Part shown: positions 53,779 to 63,598 of the stretch, piece after piece
Layout: the number at the start of each line of letters is the position of its first letter
Position numbering within the stretch: the stretch's first letter is position 1
Assembly: GCA_022772475.1 (NCBI GenBank)
Contig: JALEZQ010000064.1
Span: 33,419 to 97,418 of the forward strand
Direction: 5' to 3'
Source: Bacteroidales bacterium
Lineage (GTDB): Bacteria; Bacteroidota; Bacteroidia; Bacteroidales; Bacteroidaceae
Length of the DNA: 64,000 bases
Made by a program: the position numbers and the translations under genes
Notes under the pieces: generated by a model
Told to the model about the DNA's origin: nothing
Seen by the model: only the letters and a program-made list of their open reading frames with translations
The model's database searches: none

Positions 53779-56598
53779 CTACCCCCGAGCGGCGTCGTCG
53801 GTAGGGGTGCAGCCAAACTCCTCGCGGTAGCATTTGCTGAAATAGGACGGCGAGGAGAAGCCCGTGGCATAGGCCACTTCGGCGGAAGCCATGCCGCGCT
53901 GCAGGCATTCGCGGGCCCGGTTGAGGCGTGCCTTGCGCAGGAGATCGAGGGGGGCCAAGCCGGTGAGGGCCTTCACCTTACGGTAGAGTTGCGTGCGGCT
54001 GTAGGCCATGTCGCGCGCCATCTCCTCGACGCCATAATCGGCATCGGCCAGGTGCTGCTCGATGTGGCAGCGCAACTTGGTGGCGAAGTCCTTGTCGGCG
54101 TTCGGCACGACCAGTTTTTCGGGCAATCCGGTGCCCTGTGCCATCAGGGCGCGTAGCCGGCGCCGGTTTTCGCAGAGCGCCAGCAGGCGTGCCCGCAGCA
54201 TGGCGCAACTGAACGGTTTGGCGATGTAGGCGTCGGCCCCACCCTCGTAGCCCGCGATGCGCTCCTCGTCGAGGGCGCAGGCCGTGAGCATCACGACGGG
54301 CGTGCAGCCTATCTCTTCGTCCCGGCGTATGGCCTTGAGGCAGGCCATGCCGTCCATCACGGGCATCATCATGTCGCAGACGATGAGGTCGGGGCGCAGT
54401 TTGCGGGCCTGCTCCAGACCGTCGGCCCCGTTGGCCGCCGCTGCCACGCGAAATTGGGCCGCCAGCATCATGGCCAGATAGCGCCGGATGTCCTCGTTGT
54501 CGTCGATGACCAGCAGCAGGGGGCGGTTGGCGTCGGCCTCCTCCGTACCGGGGGCGGCGGCTATGGCGGCGGTGTTGGCCGTGTTGGCCGTGTCGCCGGC
54601 GGCGGCTTCGCAAGCCGTGGCCGCCGCGGCGTCCGACAAGAGTTCTACGGGATTGATGTGCATCGCGCCGGGCCCTGCCGCCTGCTCCACACCGTCGGGC
54701 GGCGCCGGCTGTTCGTAGAGCGTGGCCACGAAGGTAGCGCCTTGGCCGGGTCCTGCGCTTTCGGCCTTGATGTCGCCGCCGTGCATCTGGGCGAAGCCCT
54801 GGGCCACGGTCAGGCCTATGCCCGAGCCTCCGGCCAGGTCGTCGGTCTGATAGAAGCGGTCGAACACGCGGTCAACCTGCTCGGCGGTCATGCCGCGCCC
54901 GCTGTCGGAGAGGCGCAGGGTCAGCAGGCGGCTGCTGCCGGGGGTGCCGGTCGTCGCGGCGGTGAGGCTGATGTGCCCGCCGTCGGGGGTGAACTTGAAG
55001 GCGTTGCTCAGCAGGTTGAAGCAGATGCGCTCCACCTTCTCCTCATCGAGCCAGAGCACGTCGCCGTCGGCACTGAGCGACGAGGTATCGGCGGTGAGGC
55101 TGATGTGGTGGGCCGTGGCCATGGGCTGAAACTGGCGTGTCCACTCGTCCAACCGTTGCGCCAGCGGCACGCGGCTCAGGTGCATCGCCATGCGGCCCGA
55201 CTCCATGCGGCGCACATCGAGAATCTGCGAGACGAGGCGCAGCATCACCGCCACGTTGCGCCGTGCGATGGCCAGGAGGGCTTGCGCCTCGCCGTCGGTC
55301 TGCGCCTTGGCCTGCAACTGTTCGAGCGGCCCGGCGATGAGGGTGAGCGGCGTGCGGAAGTCGTGCGAGACATTGGTGAAGAAGTTCAGTTTCGACTGTG
55401 TGACCTCCTCCACATGCCGCGCCATGCGCACCAGTTCGTCGCGCTGCTCCTCGAGCAGTCGGTTCTGCTGCGCCAAGCGCTCGTTCCACTTCACCTTCAG
55501 CCAATAGGCGCGCAGGGTCACGCCGAAGAGGGCCAGCGCCAGGAGCACGGCCCCCACGGCCAGGAAGAGCAGGAGGCGCTGCGCGTGATACTGGCTCAGG
55601 GTGGTGTTGAGCTGCGAGCCGAGGCGTGTGAGGCGCATCTCGCGCTCCTCCATCTGTTGCTCCTGCTGGCGAAAGAGGCTCACATTGTCCTTGGTCACCA
55701 AGGCGGTGGTCAGGGCCTGGTGGCGTTCATAGGGTTGGCCTTCGAGTATATTGAGGGCCACGTCCATCACGCGGTCGCCCGCCGTGGGGTAGATGAGGGT
55801 GGCCGCTATGCGTCCCTGCTCCACGAGGTCCAGGCCCAGTCCGCCCACATTGAGCGCGTCCACGCCGACAATCACGGGCTGATGCCCCCGGGCCTGCATC
55901 TCCCGGGCCACGGCAGCCGCCATGGGGTCGTTGTGGGCAAAGATGAAGTCGGGGCGTTGGCCCTCAGCCAGCATACGGCGCGCGGCCTCTGCCGCCCCGT
56001 GGGCATTCCATCCGCCATCGGCGGGCGGGAGCAGGCGAAACTGCGGATGGCGGGCCATCTCGTCGGCGAAGCCGCGGGCACGGTCGGCTGCGGGCGTGCT
56101 TCCGGCCAGTCCCGTGACCTGCCACACCGTACCGCCCTCGGGGTGGGTCGCCACGAAATAGCGGGCGGCATCGCGCCCCACCTTGAGGTTGTCGCCGCCC
56201 ACAAAGGCCGTATAGCGTGCCGTGCGCACCTGACGGTCCACCACCAAGACGGGGATGCCTGCGGCCTCGGCGCGCTCGATGGCGGCGCCCACGGTGTCGG
56301 CCTCGTTGGGGGCCACTATAATAAGGTTGACCCCTTCGCTCACAAAACTGTCTATCTGGGCCACCTGGCGGCTGCTGTGGTCGGCGGCATGGCGGAAGTG
56401 GAGTTGCACATCGGAGCGGACAGCGGCCACGGCGCGCATCTCGCGGTTCATCTGGCTGCGCCAATCGTCGTCGCTGCACTGCGACACGCCGATGCGGTAG
56501 CGGGGCTCGGCCTTGCGGCAGCCCGTCAGCACCGCACAGGCGCAGAGGGCAACCAAGGCCAAACCGGTAATCCAAGAGCGGAAGGGACGAGTAAACAT
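53779..56598 (-). CDS. Hybrid two-component system regulator with periplasmic sugar-binding sensor (fructan-type)
   Basis: A 939-residue single-chain regulator. An N-terminal anchor (about 1-27) leads to a PBP1-like sugar-binding domain (33-310, with VVDRQ, GDNLKVG, GVDALN), then a membrane helix (342-362), a histidine-kinase core with His412 in NVSHDFRTPLTLI, an ATPase domain (NLLSNAFKFTP, GSGIGLTVA), a receiver (about 700-815, VIDDNEDIRRYL, DMMMPVMDG) and an AraC-type HTH (about 840-939). It belongs to the BT1754-type fructose sensors. It is divergent from the receptor and fructanase genes, which it likely activates. It has an upstream promoter with both boxes. Confidence 0.9.
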   Translation of the reverse strand: MFTRPFRSWITGLALVALCACAVLTGCRKAEPRYRIGVSQCSDDDWRSQMNREMRAVAAVRSDVQLHFRHAADHSSRQVAQIDSFVSEGVNLIIVAPNEADTVGAAIERAEAAGIPVLVVDRQVRTARYTAFVGGDNLKVGRDAARYFVATHPEGGTVWQVTGLAGSTPAADRARGFADEMARHPQFRLLPPADGGWNAHGAAEAARRMLAEGQRPDFIFAHNDPMAAAVAREMQARGHQPVIVGVDALNVGGLGLDLVEQGRIAATLIYPTAGDRVMDVALNILEGQPYERHQALTTALVTKDNVSLFRQQEQQMEEREMRLTRLGSQLNTTLSQYHAQRLLLFLAVGAVLLALALFGVTLRAYWLKVKWNERLAQQNRLLEEQRDELVRMARHVEEVTQSKLNFFTNVSHDFRTPLTLIAGPLEQLQAKAQTDGEAQALLAIARRNVAVMLRLVSQILDVRRMESGRMAMHLSRVPLAQRLDEWTRQFQPMATAHHISLTADTSSLSADGDVLWLDEEKVERICFNLLSNAFKFTPDGGHISLTAATTGTPGSSRLLTLRLSDSGRGMTAEQVDRVFDRFYQTDDLAGGSGIGLTVAQGFAQMHGGDIKAESAGPGQGATFVATLYEQPAPPDGVEQAAGPGAMHINPVELLSDAAAATACEAAAGDTANTANTAAIAAAPGTEEADANRPLLLVIDDNEDIRRYLAMMLAAQFRVAAAANGADGLEQARKLRPDLIVCDMMMPVMDGMACLKAIRRDEEIGCTPVVMLTACALDEERIAGYEGGADAYIAKPFSCAMLRARLLALCENRRRLRALMAQGTGLPEKLVVPNADKDFATKLRCHIEQHLADADYGVEEMARDMAYSRTQLYRKVKALTGLAPLDLLRKARLNRARECLQRGMASAEVAYATGFSSPSYFSKCYREEFGCTPTDDAARG

Positions 56599-56633
56599 GG
56601 TTCGGGGGATAGTCTGATTTAAGGTTATCGCCG

Positions 56634-56665
56634 CAAAGGTAGCGGTTTTGCCCAAAATACACAAA
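56634..56665 (-). promoter_or_regulatory. Promoter of the hybrid two-component regulator
   Basis: Leftward TTTG (56662-56665) and TACCTTTG (56634-56641) are separated by 20 bases, a good Bacteroidota promoter. The gene starts at 56598. Confidence 0.65.
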
Positions 56666-56857
56666 GTCCCTCGGAGCGGAATTTGCGGCGCCGGCGGCCT
56701 GCGTCCCGCCAAAGGGGGAGGCGCATGAGCGGCGAGGGCGGGCGAAGGGCGGGCGAAGGACTGTCAATGGCGTTGCAAAGGCTGTCAATGGCGTTGCATC
56801 GCACCATTTCTTACAGTGGATGAAGCATTTATGACAGCGTCGGCTGGCCGGCCGTTC

Positions 56858-56865
56858 TACTTTTG
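56858..56865 (+). promoter_or_regulatory. Promoter -7 box of the fructan operon
   Basis: TACTTTTG lies 95 bases before the receptor ATG at 56960 and supports that start over the longer frame at 56816. The intervening DNA is a likely binding site of the divergent regulator. Confidence 0.6.
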
Positions 56866-56959
56866 CACCGTCGGAAGCGGCCAAGTGGAGCCGCCCCGGC
56901 AGTCACCACACCTCCTAAACTTTTTTTTCAACAAGCACCTTAAATCTTTCTTATTGCTT

Positions 56960-59293
56960 ATGAAAAACTCATCTCCCTTCCATGCCTTGTGTCTGAAGGC
57001 CATCCCCCTCATGGCGGCGGCCAACCTGACGCTTCCGGCCATGGCGCAGAGCGAAAGCAAGGACTCCCTGCGCACACCATCGAAAGAAGAAAACGGGCGC
57101 AACGTCATGCTCAACGCGGCCAGTGCCAACGGTCCGCGCGAAATCTCCATCGGTCTGCCCGGCGGCGACGTCAACGTGCTGGAGAACGGCCTGCCCGTGG
57201 TCTATAACAACAATCCGCACAACATCAACACCCACTGGCGCGGCGACGGCAGCCTGGGGCACACAGGACTGCTCAAAATCTCGGAGACGGCCATCACCAC
57301 GGGCAACATTGGCTACGCCGTCAATTCGTTTGACCAACTGGGAACGGACGCCACACAACCGTTTGGCGGCCTCGTCAACTACAACACCAACCACTTTGGC
57401 AAGCAGCAGTTTGACGTCAATGTCAACGGCGCCCTGGGCAACGGCTGGTATTACAGCGGCAGCACCTACCAGAATTTTGACCCGGGCAGCTTCAAACTCC
57501 GCTTTGCGCAGTATCAGGATCGCACAGAGATTTATAAATTTGCCCTCAGTAAGGTCTATGCCGGCGGCCGCGGCCGTCTGTCGGCCATCTACCACTACAG
57601 CAACTCCCACTGGCTCTCGAACGCCACGACGGGGGCGCCCTTCATCTACGTGGGCGATGGCTCGGTGAAGGAGATACCGGGCTTCTCGCTCGGCACGTCG
57701 TCTTATCTGCCCAACCAGTCGAACATCCTCTATATGGACATGCGCGACGGACAGGTCAAGCAGACCAGCCTCTACGACGCCACCGCCAGCCGGGGCAACC
57801 AGATCACCCTGCTCAACACCTACAAGTGGGACAACGGCCTGGAGTGGGACACGCGCCTCAAGTATGACCACGCGATGGGCTCCTACCTCTACCAGACGCC
57901 CATGGCCATGTCGGAGGTGGACGCCTCGGCGGGCTACATGCTGAAAGCGGCCGACGGCTCGCTCTCGCCCTATGCCGGACACGTGCAGAGCCGCATGTCG
58001 TGCTTCAACCGGGGCTATATGGACGAACTCTTCCTCACCTCCGAGCTTAGCCGCAAGCTGCACAACATGACCTGGCGCGTGGGACTGAACCAGTGGCACT
58101 ACAAGGTGGACTACGCTTCGTGCACCACCATGTACGACCACACCGTCGAGGCTAACCCGCAGATGCTCTACGGCTCATCGACCGACAAGACGCACTACTA
58201 TGGCAACACGCCCTACTACAACTTCAACCAGAATGCCTCAGAGTACTATAAAGGAGATGAAAACAAACTGGCGCTCTATGCCACCCACGAGTGGGACATC
58301 ACGCCCAAGTGGAACGCCTACTACGGCGCACGCCTGGAATGGCAGCACACGCAGGGCGAGAACGCTGCCGTGCGCAATGCCGACGGCAACTATGTAGGGC
58401 GCTTTGCCAACTACCACCTGGGGGCCACTGCCGCCGACGGCACGCTCATTGCCCCCACGCCCTACGAATACGACTGGCTCAACATGGCCTTCACCGCGGC
58501 ACTGACGTATAAGGTGAACAGCCGGTTTGGCTTCACGGGCGACTTCACCTACAACACCCAGCGGCCCAAGATGAACGACTTCTCGCCGGCCGAGATGCCC
58601 AACACGGGGCGCATCGCCATCCCCCTCGGGCGTGTGGGTATCTACTACAACAACGACTGGCTCAGCCTGACCTCGCTCGTCTCCTACATTGGCAAGACCA
58701 ACAACAACTCTACGCTCAACCTCATCAACCCCAACGATGACCACGACGTAAAGGCTTCGGCCCTCACCTACGACATCGAGACCATCGGCTGGACCACCGA
58801 CGCCGTCGTCAAGCCTTTCAAGGGCTTCGACCTGCACTTCCTCTTCACCTACCAGCGGCCGAAGTATAAGAAGTACGAAACGAGCGTCACCTTCAGCGAC
58901 GGTACGGTCAGCGGCATCAATGCCACGGGCAACATCGTGACGGAGATTCCCAAGGTGCTCATCGAGCTCGACCCGTCCTACACCTTCCTGAACGACAACC
59001 TGCGCGTGTGGGCCTCCTTCCGCTACTTCTCGAAGACCTACGCCAACATCAAGAATGCCTACTACTTCAACGGCCGCTGGGAGACCTTCGGCGGCGTAGA
59101 ATGGAAGGCCGGCAAGCGCCTCACGCTCGGTGCCACGGCCATCAACTTCCTCAACCAGACGGGTGCCAAGGGCAGCATTGCCGGTGCTGAACTCGTGGAC
59201 AAGGAGGATGCGGCCCGGTATAACGGCACATGGATGTCGGGCAGCTATATCCGCCCCTTCACCGTGGAATTTTCTGCCAAAATAACCTTCTGA
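56960..59293 (+). CDS. TonB-dependent outer-membrane receptor of the fructan locus
   Basis: A 777-residue receptor started at MKNSSPFHAL, with a signal peptide ending near residue 29 (PAMAQ). The plug region reads GGDVNVLENGLPVVY, then GGLVNYNTNHFGK, and a barrel follows to the C-terminal strand FTVEFSAKITF with the final Phe. It is not a SusC type: no carboxypeptidase-like N-domain is seen, and no SusD gene follows. It probably imports fructan fragments released by the next gene, a fructanase. Confidence 0.85.
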   Translation: MKNSSPFHALCLKAIPLMAAANLTLPAMAQSESKDSLRTPSKEENGRNVMLNAASANGPREISIGLPGGDVNVLENGLPVVYNNNPHNINTHWRGDGSLGHTGLLKISETAITTGNIGYAVNSFDQLGTDATQPFGGLVNYNTNHFGKQQFDVNVNGALGNGWYYSGSTYQNFDPGSFKLRFAQYQDRTEIYKFALSKVYAGGRGRLSAIYHYSNSHWLSNATTGAPFIYVGDGSVKEIPGFSLGTSSYLPNQSNILYMDMRDGQVKQTSLYDATASRGNQITLLNTYKWDNGLEWDTRLKYDHAMGSYLYQTPMAMSEVDASAGYMLKAADGSLSPYAGHVQSRMSCFNRGYMDELFLTSELSRKLHNMTWRVGLNQWHYKVDYASCTTMYDHTVEANPQMLYGSSTDKTHYYGNTPYYNFNQNASEYYKGDENKLALYATHEWDITPKWNAYYGARLEWQHTQGENAAVRNADGNYVGRFANYHLGATAADGTLIAPTPYEYDWLNMAFTAALTYKVNSRFGFTGDFTYNTQRPKMNDFSPAEMPNTGRIAIPLGRVGIYYNNDWLSLTSLVSYIGKTNNNSTLNLINPNDDHDVKASALTYDIETIGWTTDAVVKPFKGFDLHFLFTYQRPKYKKYETSVTFSDGTVSGINATGNIVTEIPKVLIELDPSYTFLNDNLRVWASFRYFSKTYANIKNAYYFNGRWETFGGVEWKAGKRLTLGATAINFLNQTGAKGSIAGAELVDKEDAARYNGTWMSGSYIRPFTVEFSAKITF

Positions 59294-59359
59294 CCTTCTA
59301 TCTTTCAAAACCATTCCACCTCTTCGCGCCATCGATGGCGCCTCATACACACTATCACC

Positions 59360-61228
59360 ATGACTACTCCTCATATTCTCCCCTCCACCCTCCTTCTTTC
59401 GGCAGCATCGCTCTGCCTCGCCTCCTGCCACAACGCCGGCGACGACCTCTCCTTTGCCCATCAGGGCGACACGCTCACCGTGGTCCACGTGGGCCGCGAG
59501 GCCCGGTTTGTCCTCCTGCCTGTTCAGGAGAACCAACCCGAAGCCCAGGTCATGCTCGGCGACGTACCGATGGACGTGCGCCTGGCAGTCGATAAGGTCG
59601 ATTACACCGTGCCTTTCCCCCTGCGCGACGGTGCCGACAGCCTCGTCGTGCGCGGCCTGGCGGCCAACGCCGTGGCCTGGCAGCAGATGGCTCTGGCCGA
59701 CACCTTCGACGTGGCCAACCGCGAAACTTTCCGTCCGCTCTACCACCATACGCCGGCCTACGGCTGGATGAACGACGCCAATGGCCTGGTATATAAGGAT
59801 GGGGAATATCACCTCTACTTCCAGTACAATCCCTACGGCTCTGTCTGGGGCAACATGCACTGGGGCCACTCCGTCAGCCGCGACCTCGTCCACTGGCAGC
59901 ACCTGCCTGCCGCCATCGAGCGCGACACGATGGGCCATATCTTCAGCGGCTCGTGCGTGGTTGACAGCAAAAACTCGGCCTCGACGGGCAAGGACAACAT
60001 CATCGCCTTCTACACCTCGCACCGCAACACCACGCCGGGCCACCAGCGCCAGCAGCAGTGCATGGCCTACAGCTCTGACAACGGCCGCACCTTCACCAAG
60101 TATGAGGGCAACCCCATCGTCACGCCCTTCGACGGCTTGGAGAACTTCCGCGACCCGAAGGTCTTCTGGTATGCGCCGGAGGAGAAATGGGTGATGATTG
60201 TCAGCGCCGACAAGAACATGCGCTTCTACGAGAGCCACGACCTCAAGCAGTGGGCGTACATGAGCGAATGGGGCGAGGGCTACGGACCGCAGCCCAACCA
60301 GTTTGAGTGCCCCGACTTCATCCAGCTTCCTGTGGATGGCGACGAGCAGAACCAAAAGTGGGTGATGATTGTCAACATCAACCCGGGCTTCGTCTCGGGC
60401 GGCAGCGGCACAATGTACTTCACGGGCGACTTCGACGGCCACCGCTTCACGCCCGACACCGCACCGAACGTCACCAAGTGGCTCGACTGGGGCAAGGACC
60501 ATTACGCCACCGTGTGCTACTCCAACACGCCGGGACGCACCATCGCCATGCCGTGGATGAGCAACTGGCAGTATGCCAACCTCACGCCCTCGAACGGACA
60601 GTTCCGCTCGGCCAACGCCCTGCCCCGCGAACTCAAACTTTACACTGCTGCCGACGGCCAGCTCCTCCTCAGCGCTGCCCCCGTGGCCGAACTGGAGGCC
60701 CTGCGCGGTGAGGCGCAGCAGGTAGGTGATTTCACGCTGGGTGAGAAGAAGGTGAATGCCGTGGGCAAGGACGGCGCCTTCGAACTGGTCTTCACCATCC
60801 GGCCTTCTGACAAAGGACGCAGCGGTGTGGAAATCTACAACGAAAAGGGCGAAAAGACGCTCGTCTATTTCGACGCCGAAAAGCAGCGCGTGGTGATGGA
60901 CCGCGCCGAGAGCGGCATCATAGACTTTGGCAAGGGCGTTCAGCCGCACCAGTTGGAAACCGATGCCTCCAAACGGGCCTGCGTGGATGGCCTGATCCAC
61001 TTCGTCAACGACTTTGCCCATGCCACCTGCGCTCCCGTCGAGAAGAAGGCCGAGGGTCACGAGGTGCGCATCTTCGCCGACCGCTCTTCCATCGAACTCT
61101 TCGTCGATGGCGGCCGCGTGGCCATGACCAACCTCGTGTTCCCCACCAAGCCCTACGACCGTCTGCGCTTCTTCAGCGACGGCGAAGCCCATGTGGAGAA
61201 TGCCACCATTTACACCATAAAACTCTAA
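59360..61228 (+). CDS. GH32 fructanase lipoprotein
   Basis: A 622-residue lipoprotein (lipobox LASC, Cys23). An N-terminal beta domain (about 30-120) precedes the GH32 five-blade propeller. Its catalytic residues are all present: nucleophile Asp139 in WMNDANG, transition-state stabiliser Asp265 in FRDPK and acid-base Glu316 in ECPD. The Pro of the usual NDPNG is Ala here. A C-terminal sandwich (about 440-622) ends with EVRIFADRSSIELFVDGG. It would cut inulin or levan at the cell surface. It follows the receptor by 66 bases. Confidence 0.93.
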   Translation: MTTPHILPSTLLLSAASLCLASCHNAGDDLSFAHQGDTLTVVHVGREARFVLLPVQENQPEAQVMLGDVPMDVRLAVDKVDYTVPFPLRDGADSLVVRGLAANAVAWQQMALADTFDVANRETFRPLYHHTPAYGWMNDANGLVYKDGEYHLYFQYNPYGSVWGNMHWGHSVSRDLVHWQHLPAAIERDTMGHIFSGSCVVDSKNSASTGKDNIIAFYTSHRNTTPGHQRQQQCMAYSSDNGRTFTKYEGNPIVTPFDGLENFRDPKVFWYAPEEKWVMIVSADKNMRFYESHDLKQWAYMSEWGEGYGPQPNQFECPDFIQLPVDGDEQNQKWVMIVNINPGFVSGGSGTMYFTGDFDGHRFTPDTAPNVTKWLDWGKDHYATVCYSNTPGRTIAMPWMSNWQYANLTPSNGQFRSANALPRELKLYTAADGQLLLSAAPVAELEALRGEAQQVGDFTLGEKKVNAVGKDGAFELVFTIRPSDKGRSGVEIYNEKGEKTLVYFDAEKQRVVMDRAESGIIDFGKGVQPHQLETDASKRACVDGLIHFVNDFAHATCAPVEKKAEGHEVRIFADRSSIELFVDGGRVAMTNLVFPTKPYDRLRFFSDGEAHVENATIYTIKL

Positions 61229-61242
61229 CCACTCCCCCCCAC

Positions 61243-61367
61243 TGCGAAGCCTGTAGGCCGATAAGCCGGCCGGCCCTGAGCCGCCCGCTGCCAGACTGAT
61301 GACAGATACCGGATGACAGATTATTGATGAAACATGAGATTGAAGGGCCTCACAGGCTTCGCATTTT
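61243..61367 (+). terminator. Terminator-like inverted repeat between GH32 and MFS genes
   Basis: TGCGAAGCCTGT (61243-61254) pairs with ACAGGCTTCGCA (61352-61363), followed by TTTT. The loop of almost 100 bases is long, so it may act as a partial terminator that lowers expression of the permease and kinase. Confidence 0.5.
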
Positions 61368-61395
61368 CCCCATCCTTCCCAACAACCATACCGCC

Positions 61396-62553
61396 ATGTC
61401 CAAACGCCATAAACTTGTCCTGCTGCCCGTGCTGCTGTGCTTCTTCACCATGGGCTTCGTTGACCTCGTAGGCATCGCCTCAAACTACGTACAGAAAGAC
61501 CTTAATCTCACCGATGCCGAGGCCAACCTCTTCCCCTCGCTCGTGTTCTTCTGGTTCCTGCTGTTCTCCGTGCCCACGGGCATCCTCATGAACCGCATCG
61601 GCCGCAAGCGCACCGTGCTCCTCTCGCTCGCCGTGACCTTCGTGTCGCTGCTGCTCCCCCTCTTCGGCGAGAGCTACGCCCTGATGCTCGCCGCCTTCTC
61701 GCTGCTGGGCATCGGCAATGCGCTCATGCAGACCTCGCTCAATCCTCTGGTGAGCAACGTGGTGAGCGGCGAGGCCCTCACCTCCACCCTCACCTTCGGG
61801 CAGTTTGTCAAGGCCATCGCCTCGTTCGTGGCCCCGCTGCTGGCTGCCTGGGGTGCTACGGGCGGTCTGCCCATCGCGGGCCTCGACTGGCGCATCCTCT
61901 TCGCCGTATATGGCATCATTGCCGTAGGCGCGGTCTTTGCCCTCTCGGCAACGCCCATCGACGAGCAGCAGGCCGACGAAGCCTGCGGTTTCACTGCCAC
62001 ACTGGCTCTGCTGCGCCAGCCCTTCGTGCTGCTGGCTTTCTGCGGTATCATGTGTCATGTGGGCATCGACGTGGGCACCAACACCACGGCGCCGCGCCTG
62101 CTCATGGAGTATGCTGGGCACAGCCTCGAGACGGCGAGCTTCGCCACCAGCATCTACTTCGTGTGCCGTACGCTGGGCTGCCTGCTCGGCAGCGGTCTGC
62201 TGAGACGATTCCAGCCCCGTAGCATCCTCGCCGTGAGCGCCTGCCTCATGCTCGCCGCCCTGGTCGGACTCCTCACGCTGCGCACCGAAACGGCCCTCTA
62301 TGTGTGCATCGGCCTCATCGGCCTGGGCAACAGCAACGTCTTCCCCATCATCTTTGCCCAAGCCCTGCGACGCAATCCGCGCCAAGCCAACGCCGTCAGT
62401 GCGCTCATGATTATGGGCCTTATCGGCGGCACCATCTTCCCCCTGCTCATGGGGGCCGCCTCCGACGCCATCGGACAACAGGGGGCCGTGGCCGTCATGC
62501 TGGTGGCTGCCATCTACCTTTGCTTCTTCCAGTCGCGCATCGGGCGCTGCTGA
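61396..62553 (+). CDS. MFS sugar permease (fructose-type)
   Basis: A 385-residue 12-helix MFS transporter started at MSKRHKLVLLPVLL (ATG at 61396). The signature NRIGRKRTVL lies after the second helix. It resembles the glucose/galactose/fucose group of sugar:H+ symporters used by Bacteroides for monosaccharides. With the fructokinase downstream, fructose is the probable substrate. It lies in the same operon, after the GH32 gene. Confidence 0.88.
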   Translation: MSKRHKLVLLPVLLCFFTMGFVDLVGIASNYVQKDLNLTDAEANLFPSLVFFWFLLFSVPTGILMNRIGRKRTVLLSLAVTFVSLLLPLFGESYALMLAAFSLLGIGNALMQTSLNPLVSNVVSGEALTSTLTFGQFVKAIASFVAPLLAAWGATGGLPIAGLDWRILFAVYGIIAVGAVFALSATPIDEQQADEACGFTATLALLRQPFVLLAFCGIMCHVGIDVGTNTTAPRLLMEYAGHSLETASFATSIYFVCRTLGCLLGSGLLRRFQPRSILAVSACLMLAALVGLLTLRTETALYVCIGLIGLGNSNVFPIIFAQALRRNPRQANAVSALMIMGLIGGTIFPLLMGAASDAIGQQGAVAVMLVAAIYLCFFQSRIGRC

Positions 62554-62599
62554 CCGTATAATCTTATCTTCTCACTCTGAAAAAAAACAAGACCAATCT

Positions 62600-63481
62600 A
62601 TGAAACGACCGATTGTTGTAGGTATGGGCGAAGCGCTCTGGGATGTGCTGCCCGATGGTAAACAGATAGGCGGCGCACCCGCCAACTTCGCCTTCCACGC
62701 CGGACAGGCCGGCATGGATGCCCGCGTGGTCAGTGCCGTGGGCAACGATGCCCTGGGCTCCGAAACGCTCGACGCCCTGCGCGGCAAGCAGCTGAACGTC
62801 GAGGCCGTGGCGCGTGTGGACTTCCCCACGGGGGTCGTCAACGTCACGCTCAGCGAGCAGGGCATTCCGCAGTATGACATTCTCCAAGGGGTGGCCTGGG
62901 ACAACATCCCCTTCACGCCGCAACTCGAAGCCCTGGCCCGCGAGGCACAGGCCGTATGCTGGGGTTCACTCGCGCAGCGCAGCCCCGTAACGGCCGCCAC
63001 CATCCTGCGCTTCCTCGATGCCATGCCCTCGGACGACGGCCGCCTGAAGGTCTTCGACATCAACCTGCGCCAGCAGTTCTACTCGCTCGAAGTCATCGAG
63101 GCCTCGGCGCAGCGGGCCAACATCATGAAGCTCAACGACGAGGAACTGGTCATCCTGAGCCACATGCTCCAGTTGGGCACGACAGACGTGGAGACGCAGT
63201 GCCGCACGCTGCTGTCACGCTACGCGCTGCACATGCTGGTGCTCACCTGCGGCACCAACGGCAGCTATATCTATACGGCCGACGAGACGTATTTCCGCAA
63301 GACGCCCCTCGTGCAGGTGGCCGACACCGTGGGCGCGGGCGACAGTTTCACCGCCACCTTGGTGAGCGACCTGCTCCGTGGCACGCCCATCGCCGAGGCT
63401 CACGAACACGCCGTCAAAGTGGCGGCCTTCGTCTGCACGCAGAAAGGCGCCATGGCCGAATGGCCGGCACAGGGTTTTTGA
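62600..63481 (+). CDS. PfkB-family carbohydrate kinase (fructokinase)
   Basis: A 293-residue kinase of the PfkB family. The N-terminal signature is GGAPANFAFHAGQAG, and the C-terminal active site is DTVGAGDSFTA with the catalytic Asp. It phosphorylates fructose taken up by the MFS gene product, linking fructan breakdown with glycolysis. It lies 47 bases after the permease and is the last gene of the fructan locus. Confidence 0.92.
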   Translation: MKRPIVVGMGEALWDVLPDGKQIGGAPANFAFHAGQAGMDARVVSAVGNDALGSETLDALRGKQLNVEAVARVDFPTGVVNVTLSEQGIPQYDILQGVAWDNIPFTPQLEALAREAQAVCWGSLAQRSPVTAATILRFLDAMPSDDGRLKVFDINLRQQFYSLEVIEASAQRANIMKLNDEELVILSHMLQLGTTDVETQCRTLLSRYALHMLVLTCGTNGSYIYTADETYFRKTPLVQVADTVGAGDSFTATLVSDLLRGTPIAEAHEHAVKVAAFVCTQKGAMAEWPAQGF

Positions 63482-63509
63482 CATGGCTTCCACATGGCTG
63501 TAACATGAG

Positions 63510-63579
63510 GGGGCGCGTCAGAATGGTCAAGCGGCAACGGCAATAGCCACGCCGCAGATTGGCCATTCCGGCGCGCCCC
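63510..63579. repeat. Palindromic intergenic element, short form
   Basis: GGGGCGCGTCAGAATGGTCAA (63510-63530) pairs with the right arm TTGGCCATTCCGGCGCGCCCC (63559-63579), with four mismatched or wobble positions. The loop holds a small GCGGCAA/GCCGC hairpin. The same arms appear at 3801-3919 with a longer loop. Confidence 0.7.
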
Positions 63580-63598
63580 GCTCTATAAGCAACATAAA

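Noticed and set aside
58238-61192. Minus-strand frame of 984 residues across the receptor and GH32 genes
   Set aside because: It spans two well-supported plus-strand genes and shows no motif of its own.
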